Of a stretch of 64,000 nucleotides of DNA, positions 43,412 to 52,398 are shown one piece after another. Made by a program: the position numbers and the translations under genes. The stretch lies in NCBI RefSeq assembly GCF_016405985.1, contig NZ_JAEFCF010000021.1:24659-88658 (forward strand), given 5' to 3'. This stretch comes from Paracoccus sp. IB05 (GTDB taxonomy: Bacteria; Pseudomonadota; Alphaproteobacteria; Rhodobacterales; Rhodobacteraceae). The notes below the pieces were generated by a model that saw only the letters and a program-made list of their open reading frames with translations, was not told where the DNA came from and searched no databases. The stretch's first letter is position 1; the number at the start of each line of letters is the position of its first letter.

Positions 43412-44374
43412 TCAGGAAACCCCCCGTTGCGGCGAAGAATGCGCACGGGGATGCGCGGCTGCATAGACATCCATCAACCGCGCGGCGTCAACCGCCGTAT
43501 AGGCTTCGGTGGTCGAAAGCGAGGCATGACCCAGCAATTCCTGGATCGAACGCAGGTCTCCACCCGCCGACAGGAGGTGGGTCGCGAAGCTGTGCCGCAT
43601 CGCATGCGGGGTTGCGGTTGCCGGCAGGCCAAGCTGCAGCCGCGTCTGTTCCATCGCCTTCTGGATCAGCCGCGGGTTCAGCGCACCACCGCGGGCGCCC
43701 CGGAAAAGCGGGTCTGCCCCGGAGATCTGAAAGGGACAGAGCCGGACATAGTCCGCCACAGTCGCCCGCGCCGCCGGCAGCACCGGCACCAGCCGCGTCT
43801 TGCCGCCCTTGCCGGTGATCCTCAGCATATCGGGCAGCGGCTGATCGGCGCCAGTCAGCGACAGCGCCTCGGAAATCCTGAGGCCGCAGCCATAAAGCAA
43901 TGTCACCACCGCCATATCGCGCGCCTGCTGCCAGTCGGTCCGCGCCTGCAACGAGACGGTTTCGATCATCCCGAGCGCCTGGGTCTCGCTGAGCGGTCTC
44001 GGCAGGCGACGGCGAAATTTCGGGCCCCGCGCCGAGAGGATCACGGTCGCCTCGCCCAGCCCCTCCTGCCGTTCGGTCAGCCAGCGCGCGAAGCTGCGCA
44101 CCGAAGACAGCGCCCGCGCCAGCGACCGCGCCGACAGCCCACGCTTGCGCTCATATGCCATCCAGGCCCTGAGGTCGGACTGGCTCATGCCGGCAATTGT
44201 CGCCGGCCCGGCCGGCCCGCCATGATGCGCGGCGAGAAAACCCATCCAGTTCACCACATCATGGCGATAGGCGATGATTGTGTGATTGGAGGCATTGCCC
44301 AGTGCCGAGAGCCCGGCCAGCCAGTCGCTCAGCGCCGCCCGCATCTGTGGTGTCAGCGCGGCAAGATCGCTCAT
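43412..44374 (-). CDS. xerC: Tyrosine recombinase XerC
   Basis: XerC, with XerD, resolves chromosome dimers at dif. The 320-residue protein has an N-terminal SAM-like core-binding domain and the catalytic residues: Arg in GCGLRISEAL, Lys in TGKGGKTR, H-x-x-R in PHAMRHSFATHLL, His in LGHASLSTTEAY and the Tyr in that segment. It overlaps the DUF484 gene by ATGA, an association conserved in proteobacteria. Confidence 0.94.
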   Translation of the reverse strand: MSDLAALTPQMRAALSDWLAGLSALGNASNHTIIAYRHDVVNWMGFLAAHHGGPAGPATIAGMSQSDLRAWMAYERKRGLSARSLARALSSVRSFARWLTERQEGLGEATVILSARGPKFRRRLPRPLSETQALGMIETVSLQARTDWQQARDMAVVTLLYGCGLRISEALSLTGADQPLPDMLRITGKGGKTRLVPVLPAARATVADYVRLCPFQISGADPLFRGARGGALNPRLIQKAMEQTRLQLGLPATATPHAMRHSFATHLLSAGGDLRSIQELLGHASLSTTEAYTAVDAARLMDVYAAAHPRAHSSPQRGVS

Positions 44375-45081
44375 GACAGGAAACGGCGCATGGAGCGCTC
44401 AAAAACCCCCGCGAAGAAGGCCAGGAGATCGGTGCCCTGGGTCGGGCGGAACTGGTGCGGGTCTTCCGCGCCAAGCGCCAGCATTCCCGGCAGCCGCCCC
44501 GGACCGAAGTCGAGCTGCAAAAGCGCCTCGGAGCGGATAAAGCCATGGCCGCCATAGATGCGGTCGCACGCGGCCTGAACCTGAGCCGCCACGGGGCGCA
44601 GGGTGACGCTGCGCGGGGCGGTCTTGCGGCCGGCGGCGAGATAGCCGGCGCTAAAGCCGGGATCGGCGATCAGCAGCACATTGCCCAGCCGTGACAGGGC
44701 GGGATCCCCGGTCTGATCGCCGCCGCCCGCACTTTCCAGCACCAGCCGCACCCGGTCGACGCGCAAAGTTGCCGCGACCTCCCCTGAAAGGCCGGCGAGA
44801 AACCCGGCGAAATCCGGCGGGTCGAGCATCTGCAAAATGGCGCGGTGGATTTGATTGGTGCCGGCAAGGTTCTCATAGGCGGCGGAAATCACCGAGCGAT
44901 GAGTGTCTTCCAGCCGCTCCAGCCTTGTCTCCAGCCGCTGCATGGCGATGCCGCGCAGGTCAATGACATTGGAGCCCATCGCCCGCTCATTCGCCGCCAC
45001 CAGGGCATTCATGAGGTCGCGGTCATCCAGCAGGTTTTCCGGCTCCGCAAGAATGCGGTCGCGCAAGTCAGGTTCGATCAT
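44371..45081 (-). CDS. DUF484 family protein
   Basis: The 236-residue protein belongs to DUF484, a GAF-like family found next to xerC. A coiled-coil N-terminal region (AMQRLETRLERLEDTHRSVI) precedes the GAF-like fold with LALGAEDPHQFRPTQGTDLL near the end. Function is unknown. The start MIEPDLRDRILAEPENLL matches the family N-terminus. Confidence 0.88.
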   Translation of the reverse strand: MIEPDLRDRILAEPENLLDDRDLMNALVAANERAMGSNVIDLRGIAMQRLETRLERLEDTHRSVISAAYENLAGTNQIHRAILQMLDPPDFAGFLAGLSGEVAATLRVDRVRLVLESAGGGDQTGDPALSRLGNVLLIADPGFSAGYLAAGRKTAPRSVTLRPVAAQVQAACDRIYGGHGFIRSEALLQLDFGPGRLPGMLALGAEDPHQFRPTQGTDLLAFFAGVFERSMRRFLS

Positions 45082-45199
45082 TGCAAGCTGCTCGGTGTTT
45101 TTTTCGTTGTTCGGGGTCAAATATAGCAAAAAAGGGAAAGCCTGAGGAAGCATTTCCTTTCGCCCCGGCGCAAACCGCCGCGCGCGTGGCATATCTGCC

Positions 45200-45292
45200 T
45201 CCGGCGGGAGTATTTGGATCAGGGGAAAGCCCCTTCCCCTGATCCAAATACTCCGGGGGAGACTGCCGGAGGCAGTCGGGGGCGGCGCCCCC
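45200..45292. repeat. Family A palindrome (copy A6)
   Basis: The conserved GCCTCCGGCGG end is followed by a perfect 21-bp inverted repeat (arms 45207-45227 and 45234-45254, 6-base loop) beginning GGAGTATTTGGATCAGG. Satellite hairpins GACTGCC/GGCAGTC and GGGGGC/GCCCCC follow. It lies between two minus-strand genes, priA and the DUF484 gene, in the same orientation on the plus strand as copy A1. Confidence 0.92.
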
Positions 45293-45301
45293 TTCGCAAG
45301 G

Positions 45302-47494
45302 TTACAAAAAGCTCTGCGGGTCGATGTCTATGGCGAGGCGAATGCCCTTCGGCTGGCGGGTCTGTCTGAGCCAGGCCGCAATCGCGTTTTGCAGTGCTGC
45401 GCTTTTCGGGGCGCGGATCAGCAGGCGGACGCGGTGGCGGCCGCGGACTCGGGCGATGGGGGCGGGGGCCGGGCCGAGCACTTCCCCCCCCGCCTGGCGG
45501 ATCGGGCCGTCGGCACGGGCGAGATCGGCGCCGAACTCAAAGAGCGGCTGCAGATCGGGGCCGGAGAGGATGATCCCGGCAAAGCGACCGAAGGGGGGAG
45601 CGCTGGCGTGGCGGCGCTCATCTGCCTCGGCCCGCCAGAAGGCTTCTTCATCGCCACCGAGAATGGCGCGGATCACCGGATGTTCGGGCTGGTGGGTCTG
45701 CAACCAGGCCTCGCCCGGTTTCTCGGCGCGCCCCGCCCGCCCCGCCACCTGGCGCATCAGCTGGAAGGTGCGTTCGGCCGCGCGCAGATCGGAGCCTTGC
45801 AGCCCGAGATCGGCGTCGATCACCCCAACAAGCGTCAGATGCGGGAAATTGTGCCCCTTTGCCACGATCTGCGTGCCGATGATGATATCGGCGCCGCCCG
45901 CCGCGATCTCTTCGATCTGCGCCTTCAGGGCCCGGGCCGAGCCGAAGAGATCCGAGGACAAGACCGCCACCCGCGCCTCGGGGAAGCGCGCGATGACCTC
46001 TTCGGCCAGCCTCTCTACACCCGGGCCGATCGCGGCCATCCGGCCTTCGACCCCGCAGGAGGGGCAGCTTTCCGGCACCGGTTTCGTCGCGCCGCATTGA
46101 TGGCAGACGAGACGTTTGAGGAAACGGTGCTCGACCATCCGCGCGTCACAATGGTCGCAGCCGACCTGCTGGCCACAGGCGCGGCAGAGCGTCACCGGCG
46201 CGAATCCCCGCCGGTTGATGAACAAAAGCGACTGCTCGCCCGCCTTGACCCGCGCCTCGACGCCCTTCGCCAGCGCCTCTGACATCCAGCGATCCGCCGG
46301 CAGTTTCTCGCTTCGCATGTCGATGGCGCGCATCGCGGGCATCTCGGCCGCCCCGAAGCGCGAGGTCAGATCCAGACGCAGGTAGCGGCCCTGATCGGCA
46401 TTGACCCAGCTTTCGAGCGAGGGCGTCGCCGAGGCCAGCACCACCGGGCAATGGGTGATCGAGGCCCTGAGCACCGCCATGTCGCGGGCATTATAAAGCG
46501 CGCCCTCTTCCTGTTTGTACGAACTGTCATGTTCTTCATCGACCACGATCAGCGCCAGGTCCTGGAAGGGCAGGAACAGCGCCGAGCGCGCGCCCACCAC
46601 CAGCCCGACATCGCCGGTGCCGGCCATTTTCCACAGGCGGCGGCGCTCGGTCTGCGTCACGCCGGAATGCCATTCGCCGGGGCGGGCGCCGAAACGGGCC
46701 TCGACGCGCGCCAGAAAATCGGCGGTCAGGGCAATCTCCGGCAGAAGAACCAGCGCCTGGCGGCCCCGGCGCAAGGCCTCGGCCACGGCTTCGAGATAGA
46801 CTTCGGTTTTGCCGGAGCCGGTGACGCCTTTCAGCAGGACCGGCCGGAAATCGCCCTTGCCGACCATCTCGCGCAGCACCTCGCCCGCCGCGATCTGATC
46901 GCCCGAAAGCCGCCCGGGCCGAAGCGCATCCAGCTTGGGATAGGGCAGGTCGCGTGGTGCCTCTTCCTCGGAAATCACCCCAAGCTTCACCAGCCCCTTG
47001 ACGACCGAGGCCGAGACCGAGGCGGCTTCGGCCAGCTCGCCGGGCAGGACCGAGGCGCCGCCGAACTGGCGCAGCGCCTCGATCACGCGGTGGCGTGCAT
47101 CGGTCAGCTGGTTCGGCACCGGCCCGGTCAGACGCAGAACTTTGCGCATCGAGGGCGGATCCGTCAGCCCCGGCGCGCGCGTTGCAAGTCTGAGCATCGA
47201 GGGCAGCCAGGTCATGGTGTAATCGGCAGCGCGCGTCAGGAACTGGCGCAGCTCGGCCCGCATTGGCGGCACGTCGAGCACCTGCCGGATATCGCGCAGC
47301 TTCGCGCGGTCGAAATCGCCAAGCCCCGGGCCCCAGACCACACCCAGCACCCGGCGCGGCCCCAGCGGCACCTCGACGAAATCGCCGGTACCGCAGCCGC
47401 CCTCCGGCGCGCGGTAGTCCAGAAACGGCCCGAGCGGCTCGGTGGTCAGCACCGTCACCGTCTCGCCCGCCTCGAAAACCCGTTCTGCCATCAT
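45302..47494 (-). CDS. priA: Primosomal protein N' (replication restart helicase PriA)
   Basis: PriA recognises stalled or repaired forks and reloads the replisome. The 730-residue protein has an N-terminal DNA-binding domain, the Walker A GVTGSGKTEVYLE, DEEHDSSYKQ (DEEH box), a zinc-binding Cys region (CRACGQQVGCDHCDARM and CHQCGATKPVPESCPSCG) and the late helicase motif QMVAGRAGRAEKPG-type sequence. Frame intact, length normal. Confidence 0.96.
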   Translation of the reverse strand: MMAERVFEAGETVTVLTTEPLGPFLDYRAPEGGCGTGDFVEVPLGPRRVLGVVWGPGLGDFDRAKLRDIRQVLDVPPMRAELRQFLTRAADYTMTWLPSMLRLATRAPGLTDPPSMRKVLRLTGPVPNQLTDARHRVIEALRQFGGASVLPGELAEAASVSASVVKGLVKLGVISEEEAPRDLPYPKLDALRPGRLSGDQIAAGEVLREMVGKGDFRPVLLKGVTGSGKTEVYLEAVAEALRRGRQALVLLPEIALTADFLARVEARFGARPGEWHSGVTQTERRRLWKMAGTGDVGLVVGARSALFLPFQDLALIVVDEEHDSSYKQEEGALYNARDMAVLRASITHCPVVLASATPSLESWVNADQGRYLRLDLTSRFGAAEMPAMRAIDMRSEKLPADRWMSEALAKGVEARVKAGEQSLLFINRRGFAPVTLCRACGQQVGCDHCDARMVEHRFLKRLVCHQCGATKPVPESCPSCGVEGRMAAIGPGVERLAEEVIARFPEARVAVLSSDLFGSARALKAQIEEIAAGGADIIIGTQIVAKGHNFPHLTLVGVIDADLGLQGSDLRAAERTFQLMRQVAGRAGRAEKPGEAWLQTHQPEHPVIRAILGGDEEAFWRAEADERRHASAPPFGRFAGIILSGPDLQPLFEFGADLARADGPIRQAGGEVLGPAPAPIARVRGRHRVRLLIRAPKSAALQNAIAAWLRQTRQPKGIRLAIDIDPQSFL

Positions 47495-47613
47495 TTCCGT
47501 TAGCGCTCACATTTCCGGGGCCGGACCCTCTTTCGTCCCAGGCCGCTTTGCGGTAATACCTCTCCCGACCCCCTTTCTCCACCCACCTGGCCGCCCAATG
47601 GGAGCATGACGCC

Positions 47614-48267
47614 ATGAAATTCTTTGTCGATACCGCTGATGTGGATGCCATCCGTGAGCTGAACGATTTCGGTATGGTGGATGGTGTGACCACCAACCCG
47701 TCGATCATCCTGAAATCCGGACGTGACATCCTGGACGTCACCAAAGAGATCTGCTCGATCGTCGCTGGCCCGGTTTCGGCCGAGGTCGTCGCCGATAAGG
47801 CCGATGACATGATCGCCGAGGGCCGCAAGCTGGCCGAGATTGCGTCGAACATCACTGTCAAAGTGCCGCTGACCTGGGACGGTCTGAAAGCCTGTAAAGT
47901 GCTGACGGGCGAGGGCAGAATGGTCAATGTGACGCTTTGCTTCTCGGCCAACCAGGCGCTGCTGGCGGCAAAAGCCGGTGCGACCTTCATCTCGCCCTTC
48001 GTTGGCCGTCTGGATGATATCAACCTCGACGGGCTGGATCTGATCCAGGATATCCGCACCATCTATGACAATTACGGGTTTGAGACCCAGATCCTCGCGG
48101 CCTCGGTCCGCACCGTGAACCACGCGAAAGACTGCGCGCTGATCGGGGCTGACGTGATCACCGCGCCGCCTTCGGTGATCAAGGCGATGGCGAACCATGT
48201 CCTGACCGATAAGGGGCTGGAGCAGTTCGCGAAAGACTGGGCCAAAACCGGCCAGAAAATTCTCTGA
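47614..48267 (+). CDS. fsa: Fructose-6-phosphate aldolase / transaldolase
   Basis: This is a short transaldolase-type TIM barrel (217 residues). Family motifs include [34 protein letters not shown], the Schiff-base Lys in [15 protein letters not shown] and [13 protein letters not shown]. The small size fits the FSA/TalC subgroup, which acts either as transaldolase or fructose-6-phosphate aldolase; sequence alone does not settle which. Confidence 0.92.
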   Translation: MKFFVDTADVDAIRELNDFGMVDGVTTNPSIILKSGRDILDVTKEICSIVAGPVSAEVVADKADDMIAEGRKLAEIASNITVKVPLTWDGLKACKVLTGEGRMVNVTLCFSANQALLAAKAGATFISPFVGRLDDINLDGLDLIQDIRTIYDNYGFETQILAASVRTVNHAKDCALIGADVITAPPSVIKAMANHVLTDKGLEQFAKDWAKTGQKIL

Positions 48268-48277
48268 CCACGGTCTC

Positions 48278-48316
48278 GGGTCGCGCCGGGGGGGCTTTGC
48301 CTCCCCGGCGCGACCC
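48278..48316 (+). terminator. GC-rich hairpin after fsa
   Basis: A perfect 14-bp stem GGGTCGCGCCGGGG / CCCCGGCGCGACCC with an 11-base loop starts ten bases after the fsa stop. There is no T-tract, so termination may need Rho or the hairpin may protect the mRNA end. Confidence 0.65.
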
Positions 48317-49154
48317 GCCGACATCTGCCGGTTGTCTCAGGCCCGTGTTTCCGGTTGTGTGTGCGTCGCCGATGGGCTGTGACGGCCCGGGCGGATGCGC
48401 TGTTTGCCTTATCCTGCGCGCGGTCCTTTGTGATGCTTTCCGGCGCAGCGCACTATTTTCTCTCATTTTTTATCCGACCCAGGCGCGGAGCAGGACCGAT
48501 TTTGCCCGGTTTGCCGTTTGGAACTGGCGCAGGATGTGGCTGACGCCGTGTTCCGGCTCGCGGGCGAGGCCGCGCTCGGCGCGTTCCCATCCAAGGTCAA
48601 AAGCGACAGGCTGCATGTCAGCAGGTGAAGTGAGCCCGATGGACTGTGCAACAGGTGGCCATAAGCACTGAGCCGTCTCGCGGACGAGTCGCGTTTCTAA
48701 TTCGCGGGGGGATTGCGATCCGGGCAACCGTCTGGCCGTGTTGGCAATGGTCGCGCATCCGGCTCTCTAACCAAAGTCGAGCCGCATCGACTTCGCGCAC
48801 TCCTCCGCTCGCGCGTTAAGGCGGGGATGCTGGATGGAGCGCGAGGCCCCATGGCCTCAGGGCGCCGCGAAGGCCAGATTGCCCGCGTCTGCGTGGTGCC
48901 GCCGCAGTCTCGGACCATTTCCCGGATGGGCGACCCGGTCAGCACGGCCAACCTGGGACAGGACCGCCCTGAAAAAGGCGAGCCCCGGGCGGCAGGCATT
49001 CCAGACCGCGCGTGATCCTGAACTGCAAACGCCGCGACAGGCTGACTGTACGAGGAAACCAGGCGGGAAGAGTTTGACAAACATCTATGCTGATCCGGGC
49101 GGGCTCAATGGCCTGTCTTACAGGATCAATCCCATAACGCATTGTTATGATTGA
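48317..49154. other. Gene-free region between fsa and tRNA-Tyr
   Basis: About 840 bases have no convincing gene. Open frames on both strands are short, overlapping and without family signatures. A minus-strand stretch (48470-48727) contains a moderately protein-like segment with no close match known to me, and may be a gene remnant. A CATAAC/GTTATG hairpin lies at 49133-49149, just past the tRNA 3' end. Confidence 0.4.
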
Positions 49155-49238
49155 TGGTGGGCGACCCTGGAATCGAACCAGGCATGAGTCTCCTCGGCGG
49201 AGTTACAGTCCGCTGCCGCACCTTGCAGCACGTCGCCC
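49155..49238 (-). tRNA. tRNA-Tyr (GTA)
   Basis: The 84-nt class II tRNA has acceptor GGGCGAC/GTCGCCC plus ACCA, anticodon stem GCGGA/TCCGC with loop CTGTAAC (anticodon GTA), a long variable arm and T arm CCTGG-TTCGATT-CCAGG. CCA is encoded. The D arm is compact (GCTGC/GCGGC around AAGGT) and position 8 is G where U is usual. Confidence 0.93.
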
Positions 49239-49428
49239 ACAGTGCGGGCTTACTAGATTCTCCGTTCTGCCCCGTCAATGCCCTATCACCGCTTTTGTGA
49301 CGATCTTTCGTGTGATCGGCTCGGGACCTGGCACATGATCCGCTTTTGCCTTGCGCTTTTCGCTGGATTCGGCCTTTTGTCCCCGGAAATCTATGATGCG
49401 TGATCTGGAGCCAGACGGGGATAATGCG

Positions 49429-50205
49429 ATGAAAAAACCAGCCTGGGTGGTCGATAAGGAACGCGCGAAGCGGGCAGAGGCGAAAGAGACCGTCTGGCTC
49501 TTCGGGCTGCATGCCGTGCGTGATGCGCTGTTGAACCCAAAGCGCGAGAAACTGCGTCTCGTGGTGACCAAGAACGCATTCGACAAGCTTGAGGATGCGA
49601 TCCTCGCCTCGGGGCTTGAGCCGGAGCTGGTTGATACGCGGGCCTTTGACGTGCCGATTGATCCGGGTTCGGTGCATCAGGGCGCCGCGATGGAGGTGAA
49701 ACCGCTCAACTGGGGCAGCCTTGAGGAGGTCGCGGTCTCGGGCGAAGGTGCGCCGCTGGTCGTGCTGCTGGACCGGGTCACCGATCCGCATAATGCCGGA
49801 GCGGTGTTGCGTTCGGCCGAGGTTTTCGGAGCGCGTGCCGTGATCGCGCCGCGCCATCATTCCGCGCCGGAGACCGGGGCGCTGGCGAAAACCGCCTCTG
49901 GCTCGCTGGAGCGGCAGCCCTATCTCAGGGTCACCAATCTTGCCGATGCGATGAATGAGCTGCGCGATATGGGCTTTTTGCTGATCGGCCTTGCCGGCGA
50001 GGCGGATCTGACGCTGTCGGATGCGCTGAGCCAGGCCGGTACGCGTCCGGTCGGGCTGGTGATGGGCGCCGAGGGGCCCGGCCTGCGCGAGAAAACCCGC
50101 GAGACCTGCGATCTGATCGCGCGCATTCCGGCGGCGGGCGGCTTTGGCAGTCTCAATGTCTCGAATGCGGCGGCGGTGGCGCTTTACGCAGCCACGATCC
50201 GTTAA
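49429..50205 (+). CDS. rlmB: TrmH/RlmB family RNA 2'-O-methyltransferase
   Basis: This SPOUT methyltransferase (258 residues) resembles RlmB, which 2'-O-methylates G2251 of 23S rRNA. An N-terminal substrate-binding domain (VWLFGLHAVRDALLNPKREK) is followed by the knot motifs LLDRVTDPHNAGAVLRSAEV, VMGAEGPGLR and SLNVSNAAAVALY. The start is the ATG before KKPAWVV; in-frame ATGs at 49393 and 49396 are possible. Confidence 0.9.
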   Translation: MKKPAWVVDKERAKRAEAKETVWLFGLHAVRDALLNPKREKLRLVVTKNAFDKLEDAILASGLEPELVDTRAFDVPIDPGSVHQGAAMEVKPLNWGSLEEVAVSGEGAPLVVLLDRVTDPHNAGAVLRSAEVFGARAVIAPRHHSAPETGALAKTASGSLERQPYLRVTNLADAMNELRDMGFLLIGLAGEADLTLSDALSQAGTRPVGLVMGAEGPGLREKTRETCDLIARIPAAGGFGSLNVSNAAAVALYAATIR

Positions 50206-50622
50206 GGGAGAGGCATCTGCGGCGGGGCGGTTTGATCACAAAGATGCGAACGCCCCTTTAAGGCAGCAGTAATGTTTCTAAGTCACAGTCATGAGGCACG
50301 GGATCTGGAACCCCCGTACCTTGTTTGCACTGTCCCTCGTTCCGCACCTGGCGCCCGCGCGATCTGCGCAGGGCGCCTTTTTCTTTTCCGCTGCATTCTC
50401 TGCACTGTCCCGGGCCGCGGGCGCGCCTTTTTTTTCGCGCCGGAATGGCCGCGCGACAGGCTGAAGCGCTGTCCTGGCTTGCTTCCAGTTGGCGCTGCGG
50501 CGCGGCAGACATAAAATTACCTAAACTATCCAAATGTGGTTGCATTGTTGCGTGATGAATTTTAAACCTCCTGACAACGGCCCGCTGATTCTGCAGCGCG
50601 GCACGAAATCAGGAGTTCGCCC
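50206..50622 (+). other. rlmB-ccrA intergenic region with terminator
   Basis: A terminator lies at 50350-50382: GGCGCCC and GGGCGCC with an inner GCGC/GCGC stem, then TTTTT. A second GC stem with a long T-run (GGCGCG ... CGCGCC, 50420-50441) follows, each preceded by CACTGTCCC, as if duplicated. The last 100 bases are AT-rich (TTGCATTGTTGCG) and should hold the ccrA promoter and operator. Confidence 0.65.
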
Positions 50623-51915
50623 ATGGCACTGGACAGGCAGGCACCGATCATGACCTATGATGCCCCCAAGAAAGATCTCTACGAGATTGGCGAGATGCCG
50701 CCGCTCGGCCATGTACCGGCGCAGATGTATGCCTGGGCGATCCGCCGCGAACGTCATGGCGAGCCGGAAACCGCGATGCAGCTTGAGGTGGTCGACACCT
50801 GGAAGCTCGACAGCAATGAGGTGCTGGTGCTCGTGATGGCGGCCGGGGTGAACTATAATGGCGTCTGGGCCGGTCTCGGCGTGCCGATCTCACCGTTTGA
50901 TGTGCATAAGCAACCCTATCACATCGCGGGCTCGGATGCTGCGGGCATCGTCTGGGCGGTGGGCGATAAGGTCAAGCGCTGGAAGGTCGGCGATGAGGTT
51001 GTGATCCATTGCAACCAGGATGATGGCGACGACGAGGAATGCAACGGCGGTGACCCGATGTTCTCGCCGACCCAGCGGATCTGGGGCTATGAGACCCATG
51101 ACGGCTCATTCTCGCAATTCACCAAGGTTCAGGCGCAGCAGCTGATGGAGCGCCCGAAACACCTGACCTGGGAGGAATCCGCCTGCTATACGCTGACGCT
51201 GGCGACCGCCTACCGGATGCTCTTTGGTCACGCGCCGCATGACCTGAAACCGGGGCAGAATGTGCTGGTCTGGGGGGCGAGCGGTGGCCTCGGATCTTAT
51301 GCGATCCAGCTGGCAAATACCGCGGGCGCCAATGCGATCGGCGTGATCTCGGATGAGAGCAAGCGCGATTTCGTCATGTCGCTGGGCGCGAAAGGCGTGA
51401 TCAACCGCAATGAGTTCAAATGCTGGGGGCAGCTGCCGACGGTGAACTCGGACGAGTATAATGTCTGGCTGAAAGAGGCGCGCAAATTCGGCAAAGCGAT
51501 CTGGGACATTTTCGGCAAGGGCGTCAGCCCGGATATCGTGTTTGAGCATCCGGGCGAGCAGACCTTCCCGGTCTCGTCGCTGGTGTGCAAAAAAGGCGGC
51601 ATGGTGGTGATCTGCGCCGGCACCTCCGGCTTCAACTGCACCTTTGACGTGCGGTACATGTGGATGCATCAAAAGCGCCTCCAGGGCAGCCATTTCGCGC
51701 ATCTGAAACAGGCTTCCGCCGCCAATAAACTGATGTGTGAGCGCCGCCTTGATCCCTGCATGTCCGAGGTTTTTCCCTGGGCCGAGATCCCGCGCGCCCA
51801 TACGCTGATGTGGAAGAACCAGCATAAGCCCGGCAATATGGCCGTGCTGGTCCAGGCACCGCGCACCGGGCTCAGGACTTTTGAGGATACGCTGGAAGCC
51901 AGCCGCAATCGCTGA
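50623..51915 (+). CDS. ccrA: Crotonyl-CoA carboxylase/reductase
   Basis: Ccr reductively carboxylates crotonyl-CoA to ethylmalonyl-CoA with NADPH, the key step of the ethylmalonyl-CoA pathway for acetate and C1 assimilation. The 430-residue MDR-type protein has the NADPH loop VWGASGGLGSYAIQLANTAG, QRIWGYETHDGSFSQFTKVQ, the HPGEQTFPVSS segment and the CTFDVRYMWMHQKRLQGSHF block specific to Ccr. A terminator follows. Confidence 0.96.
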   Translation: MALDRQAPIMTYDAPKKDLYEIGEMPPLGHVPAQMYAWAIRRERHGEPETAMQLEVVDTWKLDSNEVLVLVMAAGVNYNGVWAGLGVPISPFDVHKQPYHIAGSDAAGIVWAVGDKVKRWKVGDEVVIHCNQDDGDDEECNGGDPMFSPTQRIWGYETHDGSFSQFTKVQAQQLMERPKHLTWEESACYTLTLATAYRMLFGHAPHDLKPGQNVLVWGASGGLGSYAIQLANTAGANAIGVISDESKRDFVMSLGAKGVINRNEFKCWGQLPTVNSDEYNVWLKEARKFGKAIWDIFGKGVSPDIVFEHPGEQTFPVSSLVCKKGGMVVICAGTSGFNCTFDVRYMWMHQKRLQGSHFAHLKQASAANKLMCERRLDPCMSEVFPWAEIPRAHTLMWKNQHKPGNMAVLVQAPRTGLRTFEDTLEASRNR

Positions 51916-51946
51916 TCAGCCTCATCTCTGATCTGCCCAGACCGAT

Positions 51947-51980
51947 AAGGGCCGTATCCGGTAAGGATGCGGCCCTTTTC
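51947..51980 (+). terminator. Intrinsic terminator after ccrA
   Basis: A 13-bp stem AAGGGCCGTATCC / GGATGCGGCCCTT with one G-T pair and a 5-base loop is followed by TTC, starting 31 bases past the stop. Confidence 0.82.
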
Positions 51981-52096
51981 ATTTATGGTTGCGAGATTCG
52001 CGATTATGGCAACAGTTTGTTCAGGAAGTGGCGGATACTCTCACGCTTCGGAGGAATGGTAAGAATGTTACGGGTTTCCCTGTTTCAGGTGACAGT

Positions 52097-52273
52097 ATGG
52101 GGCACGACTGGGTTTTCGATGTCCTGAAGGACTTGCGCGCATATGCGCTGACGAATGACCTTCCCGCGCTGGCGCAGAAGGTCGAAGAGGCTTTGCGCGC
52201 CGCCGAGCTGGAGATTGGCAAACCAGCGGCAAAGGACGGCAAGCGCCCGAATCCCAAAGGGCTGCCACACTGA
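52097..52273 (+). CDS. Small conserved-looking hypothetical protein
   Basis: The 58-residue soluble protein starts MGHDWVFDVLKDLRAYALTN and continues DLPALAQKVEEALRAAELEI, an amphipathic helical protein. CAGGTGA lies upstream of the ATG. I have an impression of similar small proteins in Rhodobacterales but know no function. Confidence 0.65.
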   Translation: MGHDWVFDVLKDLRAYALTNDLPALAQKVEEALRAAELEIGKPAAKDGKRPNPKGLPH

Positions 52274-52398
52274 AATCTGCGATGCCGGCAGTTGTCGCGC
52301 ATGTGTTTTCAGCGCATCGTGGTCCTGGCCGGGCGTGGCGCATGTGAAGAGCCTGGCGCCGCTGGCGCTTGCGGGCGGCAAAGGATAGTCTGCCCGCC

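Noticed and set aside
48834..49154. 106-residue frame before tRNA-Tyr as a gene
   Set aside because: It has no domain character or Shine-Dalgarno and runs into the tRNA region.
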